Positions 27,646 to 38,628 of a stretch of DNA of 64,000 nucleotides are shown piece by piece (within the stretch, counting starts at the first letter, position 1; each line of letters begins with the position of its first letter). The translations under genes and the position numbers were made by a program. The notes beneath the pieces were generated by a model, which worked only from the letters and a program-made list of their open reading frames with translations, was not told the origin of the DNA and did no database searches. Location: positions 62,001 to 126,000 of the forward strand of contig CAVUYP010000002.1 in assembly GCA_963745755.1 (NCBI GenBank), given 5' to 3'. The DNA comes from RHKX01 sp963745755. GTDB lineage: Bacteria; Actinomycetota; Thermoleophilia; Solirubrobacterales; 70-9.

Positions 27646-28425
27646 ATGGTCGAGCGTCCCGGGCGCCTCGAGGAAAAGGTCTGCGTCATCACCGGCGCCG
27701 CCAGCGGCATCGGCGCCGAGTCGGCGCGCCTGTTCGCCGCCGAGGGGGCACATGTCGTCGGCGTCGACCTCGCCGCCGGATCGGAGGGGGAGCTGGCGAT
27801 CGTCGCCGACGTCACCGACCCCGCGCAGGTCGAGGGGATGTACGCGCAGGCGCGCGAGCGCTTCGGCCGCATCGACGTCCTCTTCAACAACGCCGGCATC
27901 AACCCGCCCGAGGACGCGTCGATCCTCGAGACCTCGCTGGAGGTGTTCGAGAAGGTCCAGGACGTCAACCTCCGCAGCGTCTTCCTCTGCTGCAAGTACG
28001 GGATCCCGCATCTGCTCGAGAACGAGGCGGGCGGTTCGGTTATCAACACCGCATCGTTCGTCGCCGTGATGGGGGCGGCGGTCTCGCAGATCTCCTACAC
28101 GGCCTCGAAGGGCGCGGTACTGGCGATGTCGCGCGAGCTCGGGGTCGAGTTCGCGCACCGCGGCGTACGCGTCAACTCGCTCTGCCCGGGCCCGGTCGAC
28201 ACGCCGCTGCTGCAGGACCTGTTCGCCAGCGATCCGAGTCAGGCGGCGCGCCGCCTCGTCCACCTGCCGTTCGGGCGGTTCGCGACCGCGAGCGAGATCG
28301 CCAGCGGGGCGCTGTTTCTCGCCAGCGACGAGAGCTCGTACGTGACCGCGTCGAGCTTTCTCGTCGACGGCGGGCTCTCGCAGGCCTACCTGACGCCCGA
28401 CGCCAGCGACGATCCCCAGTACTGA
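27646..28425 (+). CDS. Short-chain dehydrogenase/reductase (SDR)
   Basis: A 259-residue classical SDR. The cofactor motif is TGAASGIGAES, followed by NNAG, the catalytic Ser in NTASFVAVMG, and YTASKGAVLA with Tyr and Lys. It begins two bases after the aldehyde dehydrogenase stop, so it belongs to the operon. In a gamma-glutamylation pathway it could oxidise a gamma-glutamylated amino alcohol to the aldehyde, filling the place of an amine oxidase. That role is inference; many SDRs are annotated as ketoacyl reductases. Confidence 0.85.
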   Translation: MVERPGRLEEKVCVITGAASGIGAESARLFAAEGAHVVGVDLAAGSEGELAIVADVTDPAQVEGMYAQARERFGRIDVLFNNAGINPPEDASILETSLEVFEKVQDVNLRSVFLCCKYGIPHLLENEAGGSVINTASFVAVMGAAVSQISYTASKGAVLAMSRELGVEFAHRGVRVNSLCPGPVDTPLLQDLFASDPSQAARRLVHLPFGRFATASEIASGALFLASDESSYVTASSFLVDGGLSQAYLTPDASDDPQY

Positions 28426-28472
28426 TCACGGATCGGCCCGGCCGGTCGCGATGCCGCACCGGCCTCCGCGCC

Positions 28473-28478
28473 TAGACT
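28473..28478 (+). promoter_or_regulatory. Leaderless -10 element for hisIE-trp
   Basis: TAGACT ends 7 bases before the hisIE ATG. It probably drives hisIE and the closely spaced trpE-trpG. Confidence 0.55.
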
Positions 28479-28485
28479 GACGGAG

Positions 28486-29103
28486 ATGATCGAGACGATC
28501 GCCTTCGACGAACGCGGACTCGCCCCGTGCGTGATCCAGGACGCCGGCACCGGCGAGGTGCTGACGCTCGCCTGGGTGAGCGCGGAATCGCTGCAGCGGA
28601 CGATCGCGACCGGCGAGATGCATCTCTGGAGCCGCTCCCGCGACGAGCTCTGGCACAAGGGCGCGACCTCCGGCAACGTCCAGAGGGTCCGCGAGCTGCG
28701 CTACGACTGCGACGCCGACGCCGTCCTCGCCCTCGTCGACCCAGCCGGGCCGGCCTGCCACACCGGCGAGCGGACCTGCTTCCACAGGGCGTTCGACGGC
28801 GAGCCGCAACCGGTTGCCCACGAGGCGCTCCCGGTCCTCGAGCGGACGATCGCCGCCCGTGGCGAGGAGCGCCCCGCGGGCTCCTACACGGCGCGTCTGC
28901 TCGCCGATCGCGAGCTGATCGGGGCGAAGCTGCGCGAGGAGGCCGACGAGGTCGCCCGCGCCGTCGCCTCCGAATCGGACGATCGCGTCGCCGAGGAGTC
29001 CGCCGACCTCCTCTACCACCTCGAGGTCGCGCTGGCGTCGCGCCGGCTCGGCATCGACCGGGCCTTCGCGGTCCTCAACGAGCGCCGCGCCGACCACGAC
29101 TGA
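28486..29103 (+). CDS. hisIE: Bifunctional phosphoribosyl-AMP cyclohydrolase / phosphoribosyl-ATP pyrophosphatase
   Basis: The protein catalyses steps 2 and 3 of histidine biosynthesis. The N-terminal cyclohydrolase domain has LWSRSRDELWHKGATSGN, ELRYDCDADAVLALV and CHTGERTCFH with the zinc Cys residues. The C-terminal pyrophosphatase domain (about 120-205) has SYTARLLADRELIGAKLREEADEV and a RVAEESADLLYHLEV helix. The two domains are fused, while many actinobacteria encode them separately. It leads a unit with trpE 7 bases downstream. Confidence 0.94.
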   Translation: MIETIAFDERGLAPCVIQDAGTGEVLTLAWVSAESLQRTIATGEMHLWSRSRDELWHKGATSGNVQRVRELRYDCDADAVLALVDPAGPACHTGERTCFHRAFDGEPQPVAHEALPVLERTIAARGEERPAGSYTARLLADRELIGAKLREEADEVARAVASESDDRVAEESADLLYHLEVALASRRLGIDRAFAVLNERRADHD

Positions 29104-29110
29104 GACCGCC

Positions 29111-30609
29111 GTGGGCGCGAACGTCACGACACTGGAGCGGGCGCGTGAGCTCGCCGGCGACGGCAACGTCGTCCCCGTCGTCGAGACGTTCGTCGAGGAC
29201 ACCGAGACCCCGGTATCGGCCTTCCTGAAGCTCCGCGACGACGGTCCGTCCTTCCTGCTCGAATCGGCCGAGCAGGGCGGCCGTCTCGGCCGCTACTCGT
29301 TCCTCGGCTTCAGCCCGCACCTGCTGATCCGCTGGGCGGACGGCGAATTGCTCGAGTGGGACGGCGCCGCCGCCGGGCCGGAGCCGAGCCGACGCAGCCC
29401 GGCGCCGGATCCGTACGGCGCGGTCGCCGCGAGGCTCGAGCGCTTCCGGCTCGCCGACGCCGACGAGATCCCGTTCGCCGGCGGCGCCGTCGGCCTCTTC
29501 GGCTACGACCTCGTTCGCACCGTCGAGCCGCTCGGCGACCCGAACCCCGATCCGCTCGGACTGCCCGACCTGGCGCTGATGGTCTGCGAGCTGATCATCG
29601 CCTTCGACCACCACAAGCACGAGGTGTCGATAATCGCCCTCGCCTTCGCCGGCGACGAGGGGATCGACGCCGCCTACGAGCGGGCGTGCGGGTTGATCGA
29701 CGGGGCCCGCGCGCGGCTGCGGGGGGCGATCCCCGGCGCCGCGAAGCCGGCCGGACCGGGCGGCGGCGCGGTCGAGTGGAAGTCGAACATGACCCGCGAG
29801 CAGTTCGAGGCGAACGTCTCGCGGATCGTCGAGTACATCCGCGCCGGCGACGCCTTTCAGGTCGTTCCCTCGCAGCGCTTCACCGCCGCCTGTCCGGTCG
29901 AGGCGTTCTCGATCTATCGGGGCCTGCGCGCCGTCAATCCCTCGCCGTACATGTATTTCCTCGACTTCGGCGACTTCGAGATCGCCGGCGCCTCCCCGGA
30001 GCCGCTCGTCAAGGTCAGCGGCCGGCGGGTCGAGACGCGGCCGATCGCCGGCACCTACCCGCGCGGCGAGGACGAGGACGAGGATCGCGCCAACGCCGAG
30101 CGGCTGCTCGCCGACCCGAAGGAGCGGGCCGAGCACGTGATGCTCGTCGACCTCGGGCGCAACGATCTCGGGCGGGTCTGCGAATACGGCAGCGTCACCG
30201 TCGACGAGCTGATGGCCGTGGAGACCTACAGCCATGTCCTCCACATCGTCAGCCGCGTCTCGGGCCGGTTGCGGAAGGGCCTCGGTGCGATGGACGTGCT
30301 GCGCTCGGCGCTGCCGGCGGGAACCCTGTCGGGGGCCCCGAAGGTCCGGGCGATGCAGATCATCGACGAGGTCGAGCCGCACAAGCGCTGCTCCTACGGC
30401 GGTGCGATCGGCTATCTCGACTTCCGCGGCGACCTCGACGTCGCGATCCACATCCGCACGGTCGTCGTCAAGGACGGGCTGGCGCACGTGCAGGCCGGGG
30501 GCGGCACCGTCGCCGACGCCCAGCCCGACTACGAGTATCGCGAGTCGCTGCAGAAGGCGAAGGCGATCTTCCGCGCCGTCGACGTCGCCGCCGAGCACCC
30601 GGAGTGGGA

Positions 30610-30613
<4 letters not shown>
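29111..30613 (+). CDS. trpE: Anthranilate synthase component I
   Basis: TrpE converts chorismate to anthranilate with ammonia from TrpG. The 500-residue protein has the N-terminal feedback region, including LLESAEQGGRLGRYSFLG. The chorismate-binding core shows RPIAGTYPRG, AEHVMLVDLGRNDLGRVCEY, AGTLSGAPKVRAMQIIDEVE and an AGGGTVADAQPDYEYRES tail. GTG is the start, 7 bases after hisIE. The stop overlaps trpG (ATGA). The gene is intact. Confidence 0.96.
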
Positions 30614-31190
<577 letters not shown>

Positions 31191-31214
31191 GAGACTGACG
31201 CGCTCAGGCCGACG

Positions 31215-32246
31215 ATGCCGAACGAGATCCTGACCCGCGCCATCGACGCCGTCTGCTCCGGAGAGCACCTGACGGCCGATCACGCCGCCGCGGTGCTGGC
31301 CGAGATCATGGAGGGCCGGGCCGGCGAGGTGCAGACCGGCGCCTTCCTCGTCGCCCTGCGGGCGAAGGGGGAGACCGTGCCCGAGCTGATCGGCCTGGCC
31401 CGGACCATGCGCGGCCTCGCCGCGCACGTCGAGACCGGCCGCGGCGACCTCGTCGACACGGCCGGAACCGGCGGCGGCCCCTCGACCTTCAACGTCTCGA
31501 CCACGGCCGCCCTGATCGCCGCCGGGGCCGGCTGCGCGGTCGCCAAGCACGGCAACCGCTCGAGCACCTCGCGATCGGGATCGGCCGACATGCTCGAGGC
31601 GCTCGGCGTCGAGATCGAGCTGACGCCCGAGCAGGTCGGCGAGGCGATCCGCCGCACCGGCTTCGGCTTCATGTTCGCGCCCGCCCACCACGCCGCGATG
31701 AAGCACGTGGTCCCGGTCCGCCGCGAGCTCGCCGTGCGGACGATCTTCAACTTCCTCGGCCCGCTGACGAACCCCGCCGGCGCGACGCGGCAGCTGCTCG
31801 GCGTCTCCGACCGCCGCTATCAGGAGACGATCGCCGAGGCTCTCGCCGGGCTCGGCTGCGAGCACGCGATGGTCGTCACCGCCGACGACGGGCTCGACGA
31901 GATCTCGATCTCGGGGCCGACCCGGGTCATCGAGGTGCGCGACGGCGGCACCAGCGAATGGTTCGCCGAGCCCGGCGACTACGGGATCGACGAGCACGGC
32001 CTCGACTCGATCGCCGGCGGCGAGCCGGAGGAGAACGCCGCCACCGCGCGGGCGGTCCTCGCCGGCGAGCCGGGCCCGGCCGCCGACGTCGCGCTGCTCA
32101 ACGCGGGCGCGGCGATCTACGTCGGCGGCGCCGCCGACGACCTCGCGGCGGGCGTCGCGGCCGCCCGCGACGCGATCGACACCGGGGCGGCCGCCGCGGT
32201 GCTCCGCGATCTCGTCGAGATGCGACGGGCCGACCAGGATGGCTGA
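31215..32246 (+). CDS. trpD: Anthranilate phosphoribosyltransferase
   Basis: TrpD transfers phosphoribose from PRPP to anthranilate. The 343-residue protein shows VDTAGTGGGPSTFNVSTTAA, the PRPP loop, AVAKHGNRSSTSRSGSADML, FGFMFAPAHHAAMKHVVPVR and the domain ending PTRVIEVRDGG. It is intact despite lying between frameshifted trpG and trpC. It begins 24 bases after the trpG stop. Confidence 0.96.
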   Translation: MPNEILTRAIDAVCSGEHLTADHAAAVLAEIMEGRAGEVQTGAFLVALRAKGETVPELIGLARTMRGLAAHVETGRGDLVDTAGTGGGPSTFNVSTTAALIAAGAGCAVAKHGNRSSTSRSGSADMLEALGVEIELTPEQVGEAIRRTGFGFMFAPAHHAAMKHVVPVRRELAVRTIFNFLGPLTNPAGATRQLLGVSDRRYQETIAEALAGLGCEHAMVVTADDGLDEISISGPTRVIEVRDGGTSEWFAEPGDYGIDEHGLDSIAGGEPEENAATARAVLAGEPGPAADVALLNAGAAIYVGGAADDLAAGVAAARDAIDTGAAAAVLRDLVEMRRADQDG

Positions 32247-32273
32247 CGAGCGTTCGTCACCGGGCCGGACCGG

Positions 32274-32279
32274 TAGCCT
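32274..32279 (+). promoter_or_regulatory. Possible leaderless -10 element for trpC
   Basis: TAGCCT ends 9 bases before the trpC ATG in the 42-base gap after trpD. This suggests trpC can be transcribed separately. Confidence 0.45.
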
Positions 32280-32288
32280 CCCGGTCGG

Positions 32289-33110
32289 ATGAGCAGGTTG
32301 GATCAGCTCGTCGATGCGGCGCGCGACGGCGTCCGCAGGCGCAGCGCGGAAAAACCCGGCGATCAGCTCCGTGCGCGGCTCGGTGGCCGCAGCGGCCACC
32401 GGCCGTTCAAGGAGGCGCTGGTCCGGCCGGGGCTGTCGGTGATCGCCGAGTTCAAGCGCGGCTCGCCGTCGGCCGGCCTGATCAACCCCGACGCCGACGT
32501 CGCCGACGTCGTCGAGAGCCTACGAGCGCGGCGGCGCCGCCGCGATCTCGGTGCTCACCGACGAGCCGAACTTCCACGGCTCGCTCGCCGACCTCGAGGC
32601 GGCCCGGGCGGCTTCCGCCCTGCCGATCCTCCGCAAGGACTTCATCGTCGATCCGTACCAGCTCTGGGAGGCGTCGCTGGCCGGCGCCGACGCGGTCCTG
32701 CTGATCGTCGCGGCGCTCGCCGACGAGGATCTGCGTCTCCTCTGGGACGAGGCGGCTGGCGCTCGACCTCGACTGCATGGTCGAGGTCCACGACGAGGAC
32801 GATCTCGAGCGGGCGCTGCAGCTCGACCCCGACGTGATCGGGATCAACAACCGCAACCTCGCCGATCTCTCGGTCGACACGCGGACGACCCCGGAGCTGA
32901 TCACCGACGTTCCCGCCGGCATCACCGTCGTCGCCGAGTCCGGCTACAGCGATCCTGCCCAGGTCGAGGAGCTCGAGCGGATCGGTGTCGACGCCGTCCT
33001 GATCGGCGAGTCGCTGATGCGCGCCGGCGATCCCGAGGGCGGCGGTCCGCGTCGCTGCGTCATCGGACGAGCAGAAGACCCGCGAGCACCTGCTCTCCGA
33101 CGAGCGCTGA
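32289..33110 (+). CDS. trpC: Indole-3-glycerol phosphate synthase (three apparent frameshifts)
   Basis: TrpC closes the indole ring. Across frames it reads RPGLSVIAEFKRGSPSAGLI, AISVLTDEPNFHGSLADLEA, LPILRKDFIVDPYQLWEASL, IGINNRNLADLSVDTRTTPE, VVAESGYSDPAQVEELERIG and VDAVLIGESLMRAGDPE, ending SSDEQKTREHLLSDER at the TGA 33110. Extra bases lie at about 32520 (AGC-C-TAC), 32757 (GCG-G-CTG) and 33034 (GAG-G-GCG). Catalytic Lys residues are present on both sides of the breaks, so loss of function is unlikely. Confidence 0.92.
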
Positions 33111-33214
33111 GGCGCCCCGCGGCTGGATTTAGCCGCGACGACGGGAAAGTCTTAGCCACCCTTCAGCGATCGTTCTGGAGCGGCTGAAGGACGGCGCCGG
33201 ATCATGGCGCGCTC

Positions 33215-34448
33215 ATGACTCGAATCAGATCGTTCCTCCGCAGCTCCTTCGGATCGGCCCTGTTCGGCGGCGTCGTCGCCGTCGCCCTCGGGGTCGTCGC
33301 GATCGCGACCGGCTTGATCTCCGTCGACAACTCCTCCGGCTCGACCGTCGCGAGCCTCGCCGCCGATCGCGCCGCGGACCGAGCCCGCGCCGGGCATCCG
33401 ACCGGACCGTCGGGCAGGTCTACCAGGACGATGCCCAAGGGGTCGCCTTCATCGAGGCCGAGCAGAAGCCGAGCGCCGCGACCTCGCCATTCGGGGATGC
33501 CCTCCGGAGGCGGCACCGCGACCGGGTCCGGGCATCCTCATCGACGGCGACGGCCACGTCCTCACCAACGCCCACGTCGTCGACGGCTCGAGCTCGGTGA
33601 CGGTCAAGTTCGGCGACGGGGACGCGCTGCCCGCGAAGGTGCTCGGCGTCGACGACTCCACCGACGTCGCGGTCCTCGCGGTCGATCCCGAGCAACGATC
33701 GACGCCAATCCCCTCGAGCTCGGCAACTCCGATGCCGATCAAGGTCGGCGACGGTGCGATCGCGATCGGCAACCCCTACGGCCTCGACCGGACCGTGACC
33801 TCGGGGATCATCTCGGCGCTGCAGCGCCAGATCAGCGCCCCGAACGGCTTCACGATCTCCGACGTGATCCAGACCGACGCGGCGATCAACCCCGGCAACT
33901 CCGGCGGCCCGCTGATCGACGCCCACGGGCCGGGTGATCGGCATCAACTCCCAGATCGCGACCGGCTCGGGCGGCAGCGGCTCGGTCGGGATCGGCTTCG
34001 CCGTCCCGATCAACACCGCCAAGTCCGTCGCCCAGCAGATCATCGACGGCGGCTCGGTCGAGCACGCGTATCTCGGGCATCGAGGGCGCCGACCTGAACA
34101 GCGAGCTGGCCAAGGTCCTCAACCTCGACGTCGACCAGGGCGCGCTCGTCCAGAAGGTCACGCCCGAACGGCCCCGCCGCCGACGCCGGCCTCGTCGCCG
34201 GCAACGCCACCGTCGCGATCGAGGGCGCCCAGGTGAAGGCCGGCGGCGACGTGATCACGGCGGTCGACGGCAAGCCGATCACCGGCATGGAGGACCTGAT
34301 CTCGGCCGTCAACGCCAAGCAGCCGGGCGACTCGGTGACGCTGACCGTCCTCCGCGACGGCTCGAGCAAGGAGGTCACGGTCAAGCTCGCCGATCGGCCG
34401 GCGTCCGCGTTCAGGGCTGAGGGCCGGACGGATCCCGACCGGAGCTGA
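33215..34448 (+). CDS. HtrA/DegP-like membrane-anchored serine protease with PDZ domain (several apparent frameshifts)
   Basis: A surface protease of the HtrA family. It has an N-terminal membrane anchor (LFGGVVAVALGVVAIATGLI) and a trypsin-like domain with the triad His in GHVLTNAHVVDGSSSV, Asp in VLGVDDSTDVAVLAVD and Ser in AAINPGNSGGPLIDAHG. One PDZ domain follows (GGDVITAVDGKPITGMEDLI), ending at the TGA 34448. The frame changes about six times between 33380 and 34200, mostly by one extra base. It sits between trpC and trpF, which is unusual. Quality control of envelope proteins is the likely role. Confidence 0.88.
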
Positions 34449-34653
34449 CGGAGTGAACCGCGCTGGTGCTGACATCGTTAGTCGGCCAATCGCCATCCGC
34501 GCCTGACTTTGGAGATCGCTGCCCGCCGGGTCGAACGTGGGGGGCCGGAGGGGATGCGCCGATGCACTCCCAGGCGTCGCCCTGCCCGCTCTCGGCGCCC
34601 AGTCCGGCTCGCTGCCCCCGAAGCCCCGCGGGCGGTATGCGATCGTTGATCCC
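34449..34653 (+). other. 205-base gap between the protease and trpF
   Basis: I see no ORF with support, no Trp-rich leader peptide and no recognised riboswitch. GC-rich short inverted repeats occur but none has a terminator-like T-run. It probably holds the promoter for trpFBA. Confidence 0.3.
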
Positions 34654-35359
34654 GTGAAGGTCAAGATCTGCGGGATCACCACGATCGACGATGCCGAGGC
34701 GGCGGTCTCGGCGGGCGCATGGGCGATCGGGCTCAACCACAGCCCCGAGAGCCCGCGGCTGGTCGATCCCGGCCGTCGCCGAGGAGATCGGCGCGGCGAT
34801 GAAGCGACGTTGCGAGGTCGCCGGCGTCTTCGTCAACGCCCACCTCGACGAGGTCGTCGCAGATCGCCGAACGCGACGGCGCTGACGCTCGTGCAGCTGC
34901 ACGGGGAGGAGGGACCCAGCTACTGCGCCGAGGTCCACCGGCGGACCGGCTGCAAGGTGATCAAGGCCTTCCGGGTCAAGTCGCCGGCCGAGATCAACGG
35001 CGGCGCGCGCCTACCGGACCGACTTCCATCTCTTCGACACCTACCGGCGCGGCGTTCACGGCGGCACCGGGGCGAGCTTCGACTGGGAGCTCGTCGCCGG
35101 CCGGCGCGGCGGCGTGCCGGCGATCGTCGCCGGCGGGCTCAACCCCGACAACGTCGGCGACGCGATCGCCGCGGCGAACCCCTGGGGCGTCGACGTCTGC
35201 AGCGGCGTCGAGGAATCTCCCGGGGGTCAAGGACCACGACCTGATCACGTCGTTCATGGCGGCCGCCGGCCGCGCCGGCGAGCTGCAGCGCGCCGAGCGC
35301 GACCGCCGGCGGGCGCTCAAGCGGGTGCGGCGCGCGGTCGCGCACGGACGGCAGGGCAG

Positions 35360-35363
<4 letters not shown>
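34654..35363 (+). CDS. trpF: Phosphoribosylanthranilate isomerase (several apparent frameshifts)
   Basis: TrpF isomerises PRA to CdRP. It reads VKVKICGITTIDDAEAAVSA, AVAEEIGAAMKRRCEVAGVF, LTLVQLHGEEGPSYCAEVHR, TDFHLFDTYRRGVHGGTGAS and GVPAIVAGGLNPDNVGDAIA, with the catalytic Cys (KICGIT) and Asp (FDTYRRG). Extra bases sit at about 34771 (CCC-G-GCC), 34860-34885, 35011 and 35220. The Lys/Arg-rich tail (RRRALKRVRRAVAHGRQGR) is an extension beyond the usual family end. The TGA overlaps the trpB GTG (GTGA). Confidence 0.9.
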
Positions 35364-36542
<1,179 letters not shown>

Positions 36543-36550
<8 letters not shown>

Positions 36551-37350
36551 GACCGGGATCGAGCGGATCGCCGCCGCGTTCGCGACGGCTCGCGCCGAGG
36601 GTCGGGCGGCGCTGATGCCGTACCTGATGGGCGGCTTCCCGGACATGGCCACCTCGGCGGCGGTGATCGACGCCTACGCCGACACCGGCGCCGACCTGAT
36701 CGAGCTCGGCGTGCCCTACTCGGACCCGCTCGCCGACGGGCCGCTGATCCACGCCGCCGCGAACGGCGGCGCTCGCGGCCGGCGTCCGCTTCGAGGGCGT
36801 CCTCGAGCTCTGCGAGCGGGTCGCCGCCGCGGCTGCCGGTCCTGCCGATGGTCTACGCGAACGTCGTCCTCACGCTCGGCGCCGAGCGCTTCGCGACCGC
36901 GCTCGCGGCCGCCGGCGCGGCGGGCGCGATCATCCCCGACCTGCCGCGCAGCGAGGACCCGTCGGTCGCCGCGCGCGCTGCTCGACGCGCGGCCTGGCGC
37001 CGATCGGCTTCGTATCGCCGACGACCTCGCCCGAGCGGCTCGCCGCGAGATCGCTCGCGAGGCGGTCGGCTTCACCTACGTCGTCTCGCTGACCGGCGTC
37101 ACCGGCGAGCGAGCGGAGCTGCCGCCGGAGCTCGGCGAGATGGTCGGCGCCGTCAGCGAGGAGTCGACGGCGCCGGTCGCGGTCGGGTTCGGCATCGGCA
37201 CGCCCGAGCAGGCGGCCGCGGGTCGGCGAGATCGCCGACGGCGTGATCATCGGCACCCGCCTGGTCCGCGCCGTCGCCGACGCCGCCGATGCCGATGCGG
37301 CGGTCGATGCCGTCTCTGCGTTCATGGCAGACACCCGGATGGCCCTGTAG
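36543..37350 (+). CDS. trpA: Tryptophan synthase alpha chain (several apparent frameshifts)
   Basis: TrpA cleaves indole-3-glycerol phosphate. It begins MAETGIERIAAAFATARAEG and shows ALMPYLMGGFPDMATSAAVI, GVPYSDPLADGPLIHAAANG, VLPMVYANVVLTLGAERFAT, TYVVSLTGVTGERAELPPEL and VAVGFGIGTPEQAAA, ending FMADTRMAL at 37350. Extra bases lie near 36770 (GGC-G-GCG), 36834 (GCG-G-CTG), 36979 and 37221, and there is a further ambiguous site near 37050. Motif-bearing segments on each side are well conserved. Confidence 0.9.
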
Positions 37351-37353
37351 ATT
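37348..37353 (+). promoter_or_regulatory. Leaderless -10 element for the 37362 gene
   Basis: TAGATT overlaps the trpA stop codon and ends 8 bases before the ATG at 37362. Confidence 0.45.
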
Positions 37354-37361
37354 TCGCGCCG

Positions 37362-37538
37362 ATGCAGTTGCTCGGATTCCTCGCGGCGGCCCTGTTCGCC
37401 TTCATGATCGGCTTCGCCCTCGATCTCGGCGGCGCCGTCTGCGCGCTGATCTTCCTGCTCGTGCTCTTCATCGGCGCGCTGCTGCGCGCCTGGCATCCGC
37501 TGATCGAGTGGATGCGCGGCCCCGCCGCGAAGCTCTAG
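37362..37538 (+). CDS. 58-residue membrane protein, unknown function
   Basis: I do not recognise this. MQLLGFLAAALFAFMIGFAL and GAVCALIFLLVLFIGALLRA form two hydrophobic helices, followed by a short WHPLIEWMRGPAAKL tail. Codon use matches its neighbours, and the putative -10 hexamer supports expression. Its stop overlaps the pfkA stop on the other strand by four bases. Confidence 0.55.
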   Translation: MQLLGFLAAALFAFMIGFALDLGGAVCALIFLLVLFIGALLRAWHPLIEWMRGPAAKL

Positions 37539-38569
37539 GCGAAGAACCGCTTCGCGATCTCGAGCAGCTCCAGGTCGACGGTCTTGATGCCGGTGACCTC
37601 GCTGAGCGGCACCGAGCCGATCTCGTTGCCCTGCAGGGCGACCATCCGCCCGAACTCGCCCGCCCGCGCCAGCTCGTAGGCCTTGGCGCCGTAGCGGGTC
37701 GCGAGGATCCGATCGTGCGCGGTCGGGGTGCCGCCGCGCTGGATGTGGCCGAGGACGACCGTCCGCGCCTCGTAGCCGGTCATCCGCTCCAGCTCGGTCG
37801 CGAGCGCGGCACCGATCCCGCCGAGCCGCTCGTAGCCGTACTCGTCGGTCTCCTCGTTGACCCGGATCTGCCGCACCTCGCCGCTCGCGAACGCCAGGTT
37901 GGCGCCCTCGGCGACGACGATGATCGAGAAGTCCTTGCCGCGATCGTGGCGGCTCGTGACCGCCGCGGCGAGCTCCTCGCAGGTCGTCTCGACCTCGGGG
38001 ATGACGATGCCGTCGGCGCCGCCCGCGAGGCCGCCGTAGAGGGCGATCCAGCCGGCGTTGCGGCCCATCACCTCGACGACCATGACCCGGTCGTGCGACT
38101 GGGCGGTCGTGTGGAGGCGGTCGATCGCCTCCATGACGACGTGCACGGCGGTGTCGAAGCCGAACGTGAAGTCGGTGCCGACGATGTCGTTGTCGATCGT
38201 CTTCGGCACGCCGATCAGCGGCAGTCCCTCGTCCTCGTGCAGCATCCGCGTGATCTCCATCGTGTGCTCGCCGCCGATCGCGACGACGGCGTCGAGCCGG
38301 TCGCGCTCGAAGGCCGCCGCGACCCGGTCGACGGCGCCCTCGGTCGACGGCTCGAAGCTCGAGGTCCGCAGGATCGTCCCGCCGAGCGGCAGGATGCCGG
38401 CGACGGCCCGCTGGTCGAGCTCCATGTAGTCGCGCTCGGCGAGGCCCTGATAGCCGCGCATGATCCCGACCGCCTCGTCGCCGCGATCGATCGCCGAGCG
38501 GGTGACGGCCCGGATCACGGCGTTCAGCCCGGGACAGTCGCCGCCGGCGGTGAGCATTCCGATCCGCAT
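37535..38569 (-). CDS. pfkA: 6-phosphofructokinase, group III type, unusual donor-site residue
   Basis: PFK phosphorylates fructose 6-phosphate. The 344-residue protein shows GMLTAGGDCPGLNAVIRAVT, VVAIGGEHTMEITRML, GVPKTIDNDIVGTDFTFGFD (catalytic Asp126), VVEVMGRNAGWIALYGGLAG and RTVVLGHIQRGGTPTAHDR. Lys123 in PKTIDND is typical of PPi-dependent and actinobacterial group III enzymes. The residue that usually separates ATP (Gly) from PPi (Asp) users is His102, in GGEHT, so the phosphoryl donor cannot be assigned. The start is preceded by a leaderless -10. Confidence 0.93.
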   Translation of the reverse strand: MRIGMLTAGGDCPGLNAVIRAVTRSAIDRGDEAVGIMRGYQGLAERDYMELDQRAVAGILPLGGTILRTSSFEPSTEGAVDRVAAAFERDRLDAVVAIGGEHTMEITRMLHEDEGLPLIGVPKTIDNDIVGTDFTFGFDTAVHVVMEAIDRLHTTAQSHDRVMVVEVMGRNAGWIALYGGLAGGADGIVIPEVETTCEELAAAVTSRHDRGKDFSIIVVAEGANLAFASGEVRQIRVNEETDEYGYERLGGIGAALATELERMTGYEARTVVLGHIQRGGTPTAHDRILATRYGAKAYELARAGEFGRMVALQGNEIGSVPLSEVTGIKTVDLELLEIAKRFFA

Positions 38570-38575
38570 GGGCCG

Positions 38576-38581
38576 ACCCTA
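38576..38581 (-). promoter_or_regulatory. Leaderless -10 element for pfkA
   Basis: TAGGGT on the minus strand ends 6 bases before the pfkA ATG. The divergent DCC-family gene starts 59 bases away with its own element. Confidence 0.55.
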
Positions 38582-38616
38582 GCGACGGCCGGGCGCTGCC
38601 GCCTCGTCCAGATGTC

Positions 38617-38622
38617 GATAAT
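38617..38622 (+). promoter_or_regulatory. Leaderless -10 element for the DCC gene
   Basis: GATAAT ends 6 bases before the ATG at 38629. The block CGATAATTGGCCGATG recurs with one change at 39018-39033. Confidence 0.55.
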
Positions 38623-38628
38623 TGGCCG

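Noticed and set aside
34449..34653. Trp attenuator or riboswitch before trpF
   Set aside because: No Trp-codon-rich leader peptide, no T-box features and no clear terminator/antiterminator pair could be found by eye.
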